A stretch of DNA of 56,510 nucleotides, from assembly GCF_039537665.1 (NCBI RefSeq), contig NZ_BAABAY010000008.1, positions 1 through 56,510 on the forward strand. Direction: 5' to 3'. Both the position numbers and the translations under genes were made by a program. The notes under the pieces were generated by a model. It was not told where the DNA came from, made no database searches, and saw only the letters and a list, made by a program, of their open reading frames with translations. Below, in pieces: positions 25,815 to 35,355 of the stretch. Within the stretch, counting starts at the first letter, position 1; each line of letters opens with the position of its first letter. This DNA comes from Gaetbulibacter_A aestuarii (GTDB lineage Bacteria > Bacteroidota > Bacteroidia > Flavobacteriales > Flavobacteriaceae).

Positions 25815-27851
25815 ATGCGCCTACTTAATTTAACCCTCATAAAGCTAACTATTGGCCTGATCATCGGTATTATCCTGGGATATTATCTCAATATTCCCAT
25901 GGACTATATTTTGGGAATTACACTATTTTCTTTAGCCATTTTAACTTTCTTTTTTGCCAAAGCAAACACTCAAATTATCCAAAAACCATGGTTCGGCATA
26001 ACTTCTTTTTTTTGTATCGTATGCATTGGGATCCTAACGGTTAGCAGTCATGATGAATTTCAAAAAAGATCGCATTTTACAAAATATTTAGGCCCTTCAG
26101 ATAGCCTTCAAACGATCACCCTTCAAATTAAAGAAACCTTAAAACCCAACACATATTATAAAAAATTTGTCGCCGAAGTATTAAAGATTGACAGCATTTC
26201 CGTAACCGGAAAAACACTGCTAAACATAAGGATTGATAGTACGCAAACCTCTTTAGATATTGATGAAATCATCGTTTCGAGAAACGCTTTTGAAACCTTA
26301 CCTCAGCCTCTCAATCCGAATCAATTTGATTACAAATCCTACCTCAATCGCAAGCAAATTTACAGAGAGATCTTCATTACAAATAATCATTTCATTAAGA
26401 TCCATCCCAAGGGATTTTCAATATTGGGATCAACGGATAAATTGAGAAAGTACATCAACCAAAAAATTCGAGAATATCCTTTTTCCAAAGATGAACTCGG
26501 CGTAATAAATGCACTTCTATTAGGACAGCGACAAGACCTGAGCCCTGAACTTTACAGCAATTACGCGGATGCCGGCGCCATCCACATATTGGCTGTGTCT
26601 GGTTTACATGTTGGGATTATACTACTCATTTTTAGTTTCCTTTTCAAACCTTTGGAACGTTTAAAACACGGCAAATTAATCAAGACCATTCTACTCATCA
26701 TTATTTTATGGGCATTTGCTTGTATTGCGGGATTTTCAGCTTCGGTTACACGAGCCACTGCCATGTTCAGTTTAATTTCAATAGCGCAAAATTTTAATAG
26801 ACCCACAAACCTTTACAACACGCTTGCGATATCCATGTTTCTAATTTTACTTTTTAGACCTTTATATATTTTTGATGTGGGATTTCAATTGAGTTATGCC
26901 GCAGTTTTCGCCATAATTAGTATCGACCCTCATCTTTATCGTTTATGGAAACCCAAATACAAGATCACCGATATTTACTGGCACACCTTAACCGTAACTA
27001 TAGCGGCACAGCTGGGAATTTTACCTTTGAGTTTATTTTATTTTCATCAGTTTCCTGGTTTGTTTTTTATCTCGAATTTGGTGATAATTCCGTTTTTAGG
27101 AATCATTTTAGGCTTTGGAATCCTGGTAATAGTTTTAGCCGGTTTAAATCTGCTCCCTGTGTTTTTAGCAATATCTTTTGGCTATGTTGTTGACCTGATG
27201 AATACTTTTATAGTTTGGGTCTCAAAACAAGATGCATTTCTCTTTGAACATATCCGGTTCACGGAATATCACTTAATAATCGGTTACAGCATCATCATTT
27301 TCACTATGCTGTTTATCTTAAAAAGACGTTTTAATTATTTGGTAATTCTATTCATTAGCCTGATCAGTCTCCAACTTTATGCTATTTTCAATCAGCAATA
27401 TGTCTCGAACAATGAATTTATCATCTTTCAAAAAACAAAAAGTACCATTTTAGCGAATCATATTAAAAATACGCTTATAATTTCTTCAAAAAACGGAAAA
27501 TTAAATGCTGCTGAATCTAACCTGATTTCAAATTTCACTTTAGCACATAGCATTAACACAACCAAAAATGATACAATTCAAAACATTTATGAATTAGGGA
27601 ATAAGGTTTTGTTTATTATAGATAGTTTAGGTGTTTATCAACTCGAATCCTCAAAACCCGATTATGTTTTACTGCGGACTTCACCAAAAATAAATATGAA
27701 TCGCCTTATCGATTCGCTTCAACCCAAATATATTATCGCCGATGGAAGTAATTACAATACCTACAAAGAGCGCTGGGAAGCCATTTGTTACAAAAGAAAA
27801 ATCCCTTTTCATCGCACAGACAAAAAGGGAGCATTTATAATTAAATATTGA
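25815..27851 (+). CDS. comEC: ComEC/Rec2-family DNA-uptake channel protein
   Basis: This is a polytopic membrane protein of 678 residues with an N-terminal OB-like domain (about 60-210) and the competence channel domain (about 230-500). The family motif HILAVSGLHVGI is near residues 256-267. ComEC carries single-stranded DNA across the inner membrane in naturally competent bacteria. The C-terminal part (about 540-678) is short and lacks the metal-ligand HxHxDH motif of the beta-lactamase-like domain of Bacillus ComEC; it ends ADGSNYNTYKERW and following. This shorter form is usual in Flavobacteriia. It ends 11 bases from the convergent thioredoxin gene. Confidence 0.93.
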   Translation: MRLLNLTLIKLTIGLIIGIILGYYLNIPMDYILGITLFSLAILTFFFAKANTQIIQKPWFGITSFFCIVCIGILTVSSHDEFQKRSHFTKYLGPSDSLQTITLQIKETLKPNTYYKKFVAEVLKIDSISVTGKTLLNIRIDSTQTSLDIDEIIVSRNAFETLPQPLNPNQFDYKSYLNRKQIYREIFITNNHFIKIHPKGFSILGSTDKLRKYINQKIREYPFSKDELGVINALLLGQRQDLSPELYSNYADAGAIHILAVSGLHVGIILLIFSFLFKPLERLKHGKLIKTILLIIILWAFACIAGFSASVTRATAMFSLISIAQNFNRPTNLYNTLAISMFLILLFRPLYIFDVGFQLSYAAVFAIISIDPHLYRLWKPKYKITDIYWHTLTVTIAAQLGILPLSLFYFHQFPGLFFISNLVIIPFLGIILGFGILVIVLAGLNLLPVFLAISFGYVVDLMNTFIVWVSKQDAFLFEHIRFTEYHLIIGYSIIIFTMLFILKRRFNYLVILFISLISLQLYAIFNQQYVSNNEFIIFQKTKSTILANHIKNTLIISSKNGKLNAAESNLISNFTLAHSINTTKNDTIQNIYELGNKVLFIIDSLGVYQLESSKPDYVLLRTSPKINMNRLIDSLQPKYIIADGSNYNTYKERWEAICYKRKIPFHRTDKKGAFIIKY

Positions 27852-27862
27852 ATATCTTATTT

Positions 27863-28411
27863 TTAATTTTGAAATTCAGGTTTGAATTTATTGTAGTACT
27901 CTGTGAATTGATCCTGTGAGGTGATACTTTTATAATCGTCTGTTTTAAAAAGTTTTAAATACAACTCCAATTGTGTAGGCTTTTGATAGCCAACGATAGG
28001 AGCAATCACATTTCCTGTTTCATCCATAAACACGATCGTTGGATATGCCGAAATCCTCAAATAACGAGATAACTCATGTGGGGAGTTTCTTCTATTAGCC
28101 AATGCCGGATCATAATTGGGGTTCGCATAGTTCTTACCATTATAAGTTATGGCTTCATTTCCTTCAGCATTGAATTTCACCGCATAGTAATTTTTATTTA
28201 CATATGCTACAACATCGGGGTTATGAAAGGTATTCTTATCCAACATTTTACATGGCCCACACCAATTTGTATAGGCATCCATCATGATCTTTTTAGGTTC
28301 TTTCTTTTGAAGTTCCAGGGCTTGTTCCAATGACACCCAGTTGATTTCTTGTGCAGACACTGTTGTGCTTAAAAAAGCAAAGAACAGTAAAGTAAATAGT
28401 ATCTTTCTCAT
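27863..28411 (-). CDS. Secreted thioredoxin-fold protein
   Basis: The protein has 182 residues with a cleavable signal peptide (about residues 1-20, ending VSAQ) and a thioredoxin fold. The active site WCGPC has Cys51 and Cys54, and the cis-Pro lies in SAYPT. An insert (about residues 80-110) separates the two halves of the fold. It likely acts as a periplasmic thiol-disulfide reductase or isomerase with unknown partners. Upstream on the same strand is the POT transporter operon, which has its own terminator in between. Confidence 0.9.
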   Translation of the reverse strand: MRKILFTLLFFAFLSTTVSAQEINWVSLEQALELQKKEPKKIMMDAYTNWCGPCKMLDKNTFHNPDVVAYVNKNYYAVKFNAEGNEAITYNGKNYANPNYDPALANRRNSPHELSRYLRISAYPTIVFMDETGNVIAPIVGYQKPTQLELYLKLFKTDDYKSITSQDQFTEYYNKFKPEFQN

Positions 28412-28441
28412 GGTAGTTGTTTTGCAAAACTTAGGCCGAAC

Positions 28442-28473
28442 TTACAAAAAATGCGCCTACAAAGGCGCATTTT
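28442..28473 (-). terminator. Rho-independent terminator of the peptidase-POT operon
   Basis: AAAATGCGCC (28448-28457) and GGCGCATTTT (28464-28473) form a perfect 10-bp stem with a 6-base loop. On the minus strand it is followed by a T-run. It lies 26 bases beyond the stop of the second transporter and before the thioredoxin start. Confidence 0.88.
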
Positions 28474-28498
28474 GATACTTTTTTAACTAATTTTTCGA

Positions 28499-30244
28499 TT
28501 ATCGGACGCCATGCATCAGCTTTTTTAGAATTGGGTTAAGTAAGATCACTAAAACACCAGCCCCCGCAGGAATCAAGAAAAATAGCATAAAGAACGTTGA
28601 TAATGAGTATTCTTTGGTAATGGCATCGATCATACCACCACTACTTCCGGCTAATTTATTCCCAATGGCAATAGCCAAATACCACACACCATACATCATG
28701 GCGATCATTCGAGCAGGCACTAATTTACTCACATAAGATAAACCTACCGGCGACAAGCATAACTCACCCATCGTATGGAAAAAATAAGCAAATACCAGCC
28801 AAACCATGCTCACAGCTGCAGTTTTAGCTCCTTGAGGAATACCTGAAGCGCCATAAGCTAAGGCTAGAAATCCAACACCAAGAAGAATCAACCCTAAACC
28901 ATATTTTACAGCGGCACTGGGGTTGTATTTGCTTTCCCAAAGCTTGGAAAATAAAGGTGCAAAAACAATAATAAATAAGGAGTTTAAGATACTAAACCAC
29001 GATGCCGGAACTTCTGGTGAATCAGCGGAATATTGTTGATAAAGCATGATGATTACTAAAGTCCAAATAATGATGAAACTAGTCGCTAAAAAAACATTCC
29101 CCAGCGTGTATTTTGCAAAAGTTTGACTAAACAATTTCCATAAAACCCAGGTAATAACACCAAGTGGAATAATGGTTATTAAAGTATTTGCGATTCTGTA
29201 AATGTTTGCTGAATTACCTTCAAGAACGCGCTGAGTGTAATCGTTGGCAAAAATGGTCATAGAACCTCCGGCCTGTTCAAAAGCGGCCCAAAAGAAAATA
29301 GTGAAGAAGGCAAATACAGCAACAGCAATCATTCTATCTCGTGTTACTGAAACAAATCTTGTGATTCGGCTTACGATAAGAATCAAAAATAAAGCCAAGG
29401 CAAACAAAATCACCGCATTCGACCCGGAAAGAGATCCGACTTCAAAATTAAATAAATCTGTTCCGCCAATTTTAGATACAGGATCGTTGATGATCCAAAC
29501 CAATCCTATTACCGCACTCACGATCATCAGAATTTTATCAAAAGCGGTAAAAGGATTCAATTTATCTTTATCGGTTTCAACAAATTCTCTATCGGTCTCC
29601 TTATTTGGTTTCAAACCTAAATGTCCAAAAATCCCTTGGGTAAAATAGAATTGCAGCATACCAAAAAACATAAAAACTCCGGCCAAACCGAAACCATAGC
29701 TCCAGCCCCATTCTTCACCTAAATAACCACAAAGCAGAATTCCCAGGAAAGCTCCGGCATTAACCCCCATGTAATAAATGGTATAAGCACCATCTTTTTT
29801 GTTTGGGTGTTTCTCATACATTTGTGAAATAATAGAAGTCATTGTGGGCTTAAAAAAGCCATTTCCAACCACTAAAAAGAAGAGTCCGAGGTATAATGAA
29901 AAATGTGTTTCAACAGCCATAGAGGCATGACCGAGCGTCATTACGAAAGCTCCCAGAACAACAGCTTTTCTGTAACCAATGAATTTATCTGCTATGTAAC
30001 CACCTATAATAGGCGTTAAATATACTAAGGATGTATAGGTTCCATAAAGTGCCAGGGCGTGTTCACGAGGCCAGGCCCAACCTTCATCAAAAAGTGAAGA
30101 GGTTAAGAAAAGTACCAATAAGGCGCGCATTCCGTAGTATGAAAAACGCTCCCACATTTCTGTAAAAAACAATACAAATAGTCCTGCAGGATGCCCAATT
30201 ACAGGATTTTTAAAAAACTGTTCTGTAGTGGTGTCTGTTGCCAT
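28499..30244 (-). CDS. POT-family proton-coupled di/tripeptide transporter (copy 1)
   Basis: This is a major-facilitator protein of the POT/PTR2 family that imports di- and tripeptides with protons. The signature EMWERFSYYGMRALL (residues 29-43) is present, as is the second PTR motif FTIYYMGVNAGAF-like YTIYYMGVNAGAF near 153-165. It has 581 residues with 12-14 membrane helices. It is about 125 residues longer than the upstream paralogue; the extra lies in the middle (about 215-400) as additional helices. It follows the other copy by 38 bases. Confidence 0.95.
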   Translation of the reverse strand: MATDTTTEQFFKNPVIGHPAGLFVLFFTEMWERFSYYGMRALLVLFLTSSLFDEGWAWPREHALALYGTYTSLVYLTPIIGGYIADKFIGYRKAVVLGAFVMTLGHASMAVETHFSLYLGLFFLVVGNGFFKPTMTSIISQMYEKHPNKKDGAYTIYYMGVNAGAFLGILLCGYLGEEWGWSYGFGLAGVFMFFGMLQFYFTQGIFGHLGLKPNKETDREFVETDKDKLNPFTAFDKILMIVSAVIGLVWIINDPVSKIGGTDLFNFEVGSLSGSNAVILFALALFLILIVSRITRFVSVTRDRMIAVAVFAFFTIFFWAAFEQAGGSMTIFANDYTQRVLEGNSANIYRIANTLITIIPLGVITWVLWKLFSQTFAKYTLGNVFLATSFIIIWTLVIIMLYQQYSADSPEVPASWFSILNSLFIIVFAPLFSKLWESKYNPSAAVKYGLGLILLGVGFLALAYGASGIPQGAKTAAVSMVWLVFAYFFHTMGELCLSPVGLSYVSKLVPARMIAMMYGVWYLAIAIGNKLAGSSGGMIDAITKEYSLSTFFMLFFLIPAGAGVLVILLNPILKKLMHGVR

Positions 30245-30282
30245 AATCGTTGGTTTATTGTTATGAATTTTTTTATAGAATG

Positions 30283-31650
30283 CTATTCATCGTCATGCAT
30301 TTCATGCTCATCATCTTCTGCACCATGAGTAAGCCCTTCAAGTTTCTTACGGAATACCATGACTAACAAGCCGAAAGAAATACAAAATACCGCAATACCG
30401 GTGAAAATAGTGTATTCTCCAAGACTCTCTGATGCCTCACCTAGTAATCCTGCAATTTTATTTCCAAATCCGGTTACTGCAAAATAAATACCCATCATTA
30501 AAGACGCATATTTTAAAGGCGCTAATTTAGTGATATAGGAAAGGGCCACAGGCGATAGACATAATTCGCCAACAGTATGAAATAAATAGGCCAAAACTAA
30601 CCAGTACATAGCAGATGATCCTGTTGCCTGGTATTGAGCTGAGGCAGCCGTCATAAAAAAGAAACCAGACCCCATAATAATTAGGCCAATAATCATTTTA
30701 AACAATGAAGTAGCCACCTTACCTTTTAATTTACGTTTAGCCCAATAGGACGCTACAGTGGTTCCCAGAAGTATAATGAACATAGAATTCAATGACTGAA
30801 ACCATGAAGCCGGAACTTCCCAGCCTAATAACATCCTGTTGGTTTTTTCAGACGTGTAAATATTCATCAAGCCACCTGCTTGTTCGAACGCACCCCAAAA
30901 AACCACAACTAAGAGAAATGAGATAAACAGGACAACCACACGGTCTTTTTCAGCTTTGTTCAATGGTCGCTTCATAGCGGCCTTCTCCTCTTCATCAATA
31001 GAAGATCCGAGATTATTTCCTACGTGTTTTAAATATTTTTGACCGGCGATATACTGAATCAAACCAAGAGCCATTCCTATCCCGGCCAGACCAAAGCCAT
31101 AATGCCAACCATGCACTTCTCCTACATAACCAACAATCAAACCTGAAAGAAAGGCACCAACATTAATTCCAATATAAAAAATGGTAAAACCTTTATCTCT
31201 GCGGATATCGCCTTTTTTGTACAAACCGCCTACCATGGTGGAGATGTTTGGTTTTAACATACCTACCCCGGCGATAATCAAACCTAAACCGGTATAAAAG
31301 GCCCACATTTGCTCAACTGCCAGGATACTGTGTCCCGCTACCAAAAGGATTCCTCCATAAAGCACGGATTTCTTCTGTCCTAAATACTTATCGGCTATCC
31401 AACCACCCGGAATAGACATCACGTAAACCAGCATGGTATACCAGCCATAAAGCGCTAAAGCTTCTCCGGTTGTCCAACCCAAACCGGCATTTGCATCCTG
31501 TGTTGATTGAACAAGATAGAGAACAAGGATAGCCCGCATACCATAATATGAAAATCGTTCCCACATTTCTGTAAAAAACAGAATGTAAAGTCCGACCGGG
31601 TGTCCGAATAATTCTTTTTGATGTGCTTGTTTTGCTGATATTGTCGCCAT
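30283..31650 (-). CDS. POT-family proton-coupled di/tripeptide transporter (copy 2)
   Basis: This 455-residue POT family member carries the same N-terminal signature EMWERFSYYGMRAIL and FTIFYIGINVGAFLSG. The C-terminus is a short His/Glu/Asp-rich tail (HGAEDDEHEMHDDE). It lies 49 bases downstream of a DPP-IV-like peptidase and upstream of the longer paralogue. The two transporters share a common layout, so they arose by duplication and may differ in substrate range. Confidence 0.95.
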   Translation of the reverse strand: MATISAKQAHQKELFGHPVGLYILFFTEMWERFSYYGMRAILVLYLVQSTQDANAGLGWTTGEALALYGWYTMLVYVMSIPGGWIADKYLGQKKSVLYGGILLVAGHSILAVEQMWAFYTGLGLIIAGVGMLKPNISTMVGGLYKKGDIRRDKGFTIFYIGINVGAFLSGLIVGYVGEVHGWHYGFGLAGIGMALGLIQYIAGQKYLKHVGNNLGSSIDEEEKAAMKRPLNKAEKDRVVVLFISFLLVVVFWGAFEQAGGLMNIYTSEKTNRMLLGWEVPASWFQSLNSMFIILLGTTVASYWAKRKLKGKVATSLFKMIIGLIIMGSGFFFMTAASAQYQATGSSAMYWLVLAYLFHTVGELCLSPVALSYITKLAPLKYASLMMGIYFAVTGFGNKIAGLLGEASESLGEYTIFTGIAVFCISFGLLVMVFRKKLEGLTHGAEDDEHEMHDDE

Positions 31651-31699
31651 AGATATTTGTGTTAGTTTGTCTTGTTAGTCAATTGTCACTTTAATTCTA

Positions 31700-33874
31700 T
31701 TATAAATTCTCATGAATGAAATTCGTCATTTTTTCATACAGATGTAATCGAGTATTACCGCCATAAATGCCGTGGTTCTTGTCAGGATAGATAGCCATAT
31801 CGAAGGGTTTATTAGCTTGAATAAGCGCTTCGGTTAATCGCATGGTATTTTCCAAATGTACGTTATCGTCGGCTGAGCCGTGAACCAACAAAAACTTGCC
31901 TTTCAGTTTGTCTGCAAAATTCAAAGGAGAATTATCGTCATAGCCATCTGGATTTTCCTGAGGTGTGGTCATGTATCGTTCTGTATAAATTGAATCGTAA
32001 AAACGCCAGCTCGTTACAGGTGCAACCGCAATAGCCATTTTAAATACATCATTACCTTTAAATAAGGCTCCACTACTCATAAAGCCACCGTAACTCCAAC
32101 CCCAGATACCAATTCTGGAGGCATCAATATAAGGTAATTCACCAAAATACTTTGCTGCTGAAATTTGATCTTCAACCTCGTATTTTCCTAATTGGAGCTG
32201 GGTTACTTTCTTAAAAGCGGCACCTTTTAATCCTGTACCTCTACCATCTACACAAGCGATAATATAACCTTCTGCAGCTAATTTCATATACCAATAATCA
32301 TTTGAAGCATTCCAACGATTTGAAACTTGCTGGGAGCCCGGTCCCGAGTATTGGAACATTAAAAGCGGGTAGGTTTTAGACGGATCAAAATCCGCCGGTT
32401 TTATCATCCAGGTATTGAGATCATTTCCATTAATATGAATGGTGCTGAATTCTTTTTGAACGATATTGTATTCAGCTAATTTCTCTGATAATTCATGGTT
32501 ATCAATAATAGTTCGAATAACCTCGCCGGTTTTACCTGAATTTAAGGTGTAACGTGTTGGTGTTGAAACATTTGAAAATGAATTAATAAAATAGGTATAA
32601 TCAGCACTAAAAGATGCTGAATTTGTTCCGGTATCCTGTGTTAATCGTTTTTCATTTCTACCATTCAAATGAATAGAATAAACATCGCGGTTTATAGAAC
32701 CATTTTCAACAGATTGGTAGTACACTGTTTTACTGGCTTCATCCACACCATAAAAATCAGTAACTTCCCATTTTCCCTTGGTTACCTGATCGATTAATTT
32801 ACCTGATGCCGCATAATGATAAATATGGTTATAGCCATCCTTTTCACTGGTCCAGATAAAACTGTTATCACTTAAAAAAGTAAGATTATCAGTCACATCA
32901 ATATAAGCTTTATCCGTTTCATTTAAAGCTATTTTAACGGTATTATCAGCGGTGTTGATTAACCAAAGGTCGAGGTCGTTCTGATGTCGATTCAAATATT
33001 GTGCACTAAGAATGTTCGGATCATTGGTCCATTTCATTCTTGGAATATAAAAATCACTATAGGACTTATTTAACTTGACATCCGTAGTATTATTTGTTTT
33101 AAGATTATAAACATGTAAAGAAACTACAGAGTTGTTTTCACCTGCTTTCGGATATTTAAAAACCTCTTGCTTCGGATAAAGGTAATCCCCATATATATCC
33201 ATCGAATATTGTGGCACGTCAGTTTCATCAAATCGAATGAAAGCTAGTTTATCACTACTGGCATTCCAATCAAAAGCTCTAACGAAAGCAAATTCTTCTT
33301 CGTAAACCCAATCGGTAATGCCATTAATAATCTTATTTTTTTCACCGTCAAAGGTCACCTGAGTCGTCTCATTGTTAGTCAGGTCTTTAATGTAAATATT
33401 ATTCTCATAACCATAAGCCACTTTAGTCCCGTCCGGAGAAAAGGTGGGTTCCTGAATTTTTTCTTCAGCAATTGGGCTCAATGACTTTGTTTTTAAATCG
33501 TAAACAAAATAATGACCTAAAGTAGAACGCCTGTAAATGGATTCTTCATCGATTGCCAAAATAAGTTCCGATTCATCTTTACTGAATTTGTAATCGGTAA
33601 AATACGGTAAGGCTTCCAGATCGCCAGAATTAACAATAGTTCCAATCTTTTCAGCGGTCTCATAATCATAAATATCTACCGAGGTGGTTTTCTCGTAGGG
33701 ATTGACATTTAACACCGTATACTGTTTCCCATTATTCATGGAATGCAACACGTCCATTCTTTCAGTACGGAACGTACCATTCCATATCTCCTCGAGAGAG
33801 ATTTTTTTTGTTTGGGCCGATAAGGTGATGCTAAAAATTAAGGTAAGGAATAGGGAGAATTTTAACTTTTTCAT
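31700..33874 (-). CDS. Dipeptidyl peptidase IV-like S9 prolyl oligopeptidase, secreted
   Basis: This serine protease cleaves dipeptides from peptide N-termini, typically after Pro or Ala. From ATG 33874 it has 724 residues with a signal peptide ending LSAQ (a TTG precedes the ATG). The N-terminal beta-propeller (about residues 45-480) contains DWVYEEE (188-194), the motif that anchors the substrate amino group. The hydrolase domain (about 490-724) has the nucleophile in GWSYGG (Ser594), Asp in GSADDNVH and His701 in NHGIYGG. It heads a probable operon with two peptide transporters. Confidence 0.95.
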   Translation of the reverse strand: MKKLKFSLFLTLIFSITLSAQTKKISLEEIWNGTFRTERMDVLHSMNNGKQYTVLNVNPYEKTTSVDIYDYETAEKIGTIVNSGDLEALPYFTDYKFSKDESELILAIDEESIYRRSTLGHYFVYDLKTKSLSPIAEEKIQEPTFSPDGTKVAYGYENNIYIKDLTNNETTQVTFDGEKNKIINGITDWVYEEEFAFVRAFDWNASSDKLAFIRFDETDVPQYSMDIYGDYLYPKQEVFKYPKAGENNSVVSLHVYNLKTNNTTDVKLNKSYSDFYIPRMKWTNDPNILSAQYLNRHQNDLDLWLINTADNTVKIALNETDKAYIDVTDNLTFLSDNSFIWTSEKDGYNHIYHYAASGKLIDQVTKGKWEVTDFYGVDEASKTVYYQSVENGSINRDVYSIHLNGRNEKRLTQDTGTNSASFSADYTYFINSFSNVSTPTRYTLNSGKTGEVIRTIIDNHELSEKLAEYNIVQKEFSTIHINGNDLNTWMIKPADFDPSKTYPLLMFQYSGPGSQQVSNRWNASNDYWYMKLAAEGYIIACVDGRGTGLKGAAFKKVTQLQLGKYEVEDQISAAKYFGELPYIDASRIGIWGWSYGGFMSSGALFKGNDVFKMAIAVAPVTSWRFYDSIYTERYMTTPQENPDGYDDNSPLNFADKLKGKFLLVHGSADDNVHLENTMRLTEALIQANKPFDMAIYPDKNHGIYGGNTRLHLYEKMTNFIHENL

Positions 33875-34000
33875 CAAAAAAAATGTTTATTTCACAAAAT
33901 GATGTCAAGTTTACTAAAAATTATGAAAATAACCATTAACATTAACGTTTAATCTGGCGATTCAAACCAGGCCTTAATACGATATTCGTATCAAGAATAG

Positions 34001-34008
34001 TATCTTTG
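34001..34008 (+). promoter_or_regulatory. Promoter -7 element before HMG-CoA reductase
   Basis: TATCTTTG matches TAnnTTTG exactly and ends 20 bases upstream of the ATG. I see no convincing -33 TTTG at the right spacing. Confidence 0.5.
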
Positions 34009-34028
34009 CATCTGTAAAACAAATTCCT

Positions 34029-35351
34029 ATGAGCAAAACCATTGCTGGCTTTTCAAAACTATCCAAATCAGAAAAAATTGATTGGATTGTTAAAACGTAT
34101 TTTTCTAATACTGAAAATGCTAAGACTATAATCAGACAATATTGGAATACCAATCAAAAATTACAGCAATTGCATGATGAATTTATTGAAAACACCATCA
34201 CCAATTATTATTTACCCTTTGGTGTGGCTCCCAATTTCCTGATTAATGGGAAACACTATACGGTTCCCATGGCCATAGAGGAAAGCTCAGTTGTTGCTGC
34301 AGCCAGTAAGGCTGCCAAGTTTTGGTTGGATCGTGGTGGTTTTAAAGCGGAAGTTTTAGCTACAACCAAGATTGGACAAGTCCATTTTATGTTTTTCGGT
34401 GATTTCGAAACCCTAAAAGCCTTTTTCGATTTTGTAAAACCACTTCTTATTACCGATTGTAAAGATATTACCAGGAATATGGAACGTCGGGGTGGCGGTA
34501 TTTTGGATATTGAATTAATTAATAAAACGGATGCGATTCCGAACTATTATCAACTTCATGCCACTTTCGAGACCTTAGATGCCATGGGCGCCAATTTTAT
34601 AAATTCTTGTTTGGAGCAGTTTGCTAAAACACTTAAAGAACAAGCAGCAATATATGATGGATTTTCAGATGAAGAAAGAGCTATTGATGTTGTAATGAGT
34701 ATTTTATCTAATTACGTTCCGGATTGTTTGGTACGCGTTAGTGTAAGTTGTTCCGTTGAAGAATTATCGGAAATAACAGATGTTTCAGGTCAGGCCTTTG
34801 CTGAAAAATTCGTTCAGGCTGTAAAAATTGCTGAAGCCGAACCCTATCGCGCCGTAACGCATAATAAAGGCATCATGAATGGCGTAGATGCTGTAGTTTT
34901 GGCAACCGGTAACGACTTTAGAGCCATTGAGGCAGGCGTTCATGCTTTTGCTGCAAGAGATGGTCAATATCGCAGTTTATCACACGCAAAAATCGAGGAT
35001 GACACTTTCACCTTTTGGATGGATATTCCATTGGCTTTAGGAACGGTTGGCGGATTAACCGGATTGCATCCTTTGGTTAAACTCGCTCTGGAGCTATTAG
35101 GTCATCCTTCTGCCAGAGAACTCATGCAAATCATTGCAGCTGCAGGGTTAGCTCAAAATTTTGCAGCGCTTAAATCGTTGACTACTACCGGGATTCAGCA
35201 GGGCCATATGAAAATGCATTTACTGAATATACTTAATCAGTTTGAAGCAACTTCAGAGGAAAAAACAAAACTTATCTCGCAGTTTCAGGACGATACCGTT
35301 ACGCATAGCGCTGTGGTTGATGCCTTAAATAAATTACGTATTAAAGCTTAA
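34029..35351 (+). CDS. Hydroxymethylglutaryl-CoA reductase, class II type
   Basis: This enzyme interconverts HMG-CoA and mevalonate using NAD(P)H. The class II signatures are present: PMAIEESSVVAAASKAAKFW (about residues 78-97, with the catalytic Glu), HNKGIMNGVDAV (about 278-289, catalytic Lys), ATGNDFRAIEAG (catalytic Asp) and a C-terminal His region QQGHMKMH. Length 440 is normal. Although the class was first found in mevalonate degradation, the adjacent GHMP kinase and the known use of the mevalonate pathway by Flavobacteriia suggest a biosynthetic isoprenoid role. It is 4 bases upstream of that kinase gene. Confidence 0.95.
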   Translation: MSKTIAGFSKLSKSEKIDWIVKTYFSNTENAKTIIRQYWNTNQKLQQLHDEFIENTITNYYLPFGVAPNFLINGKHYTVPMAIEESSVVAAASKAAKFWLDRGGFKAEVLATTKIGQVHFMFFGDFETLKAFFDFVKPLLITDCKDITRNMERRGGGILDIELINKTDAIPNYYQLHATFETLDAMGANFINSCLEQFAKTLKEQAAIYDGFSDEERAIDVVMSILSNYVPDCLVRVSVSCSVEELSEITDVSGQAFAEKFVQAVKIAEAEPYRAVTHNKGIMNGVDAVVLATGNDFRAIEAGVHAFAARDGQYRSLSHAKIEDDTFTFWMDIPLALGTVGGLTGLHPLVKLALELLGHPSARELMQIIAAAGLAQNFAALKSLTTTGIQQGHMKMHLLNILNQFEATSEEKTKLISQFQDDTVTHSAVVDALNKLRIKA

Positions 35352-35355
35352 CATA

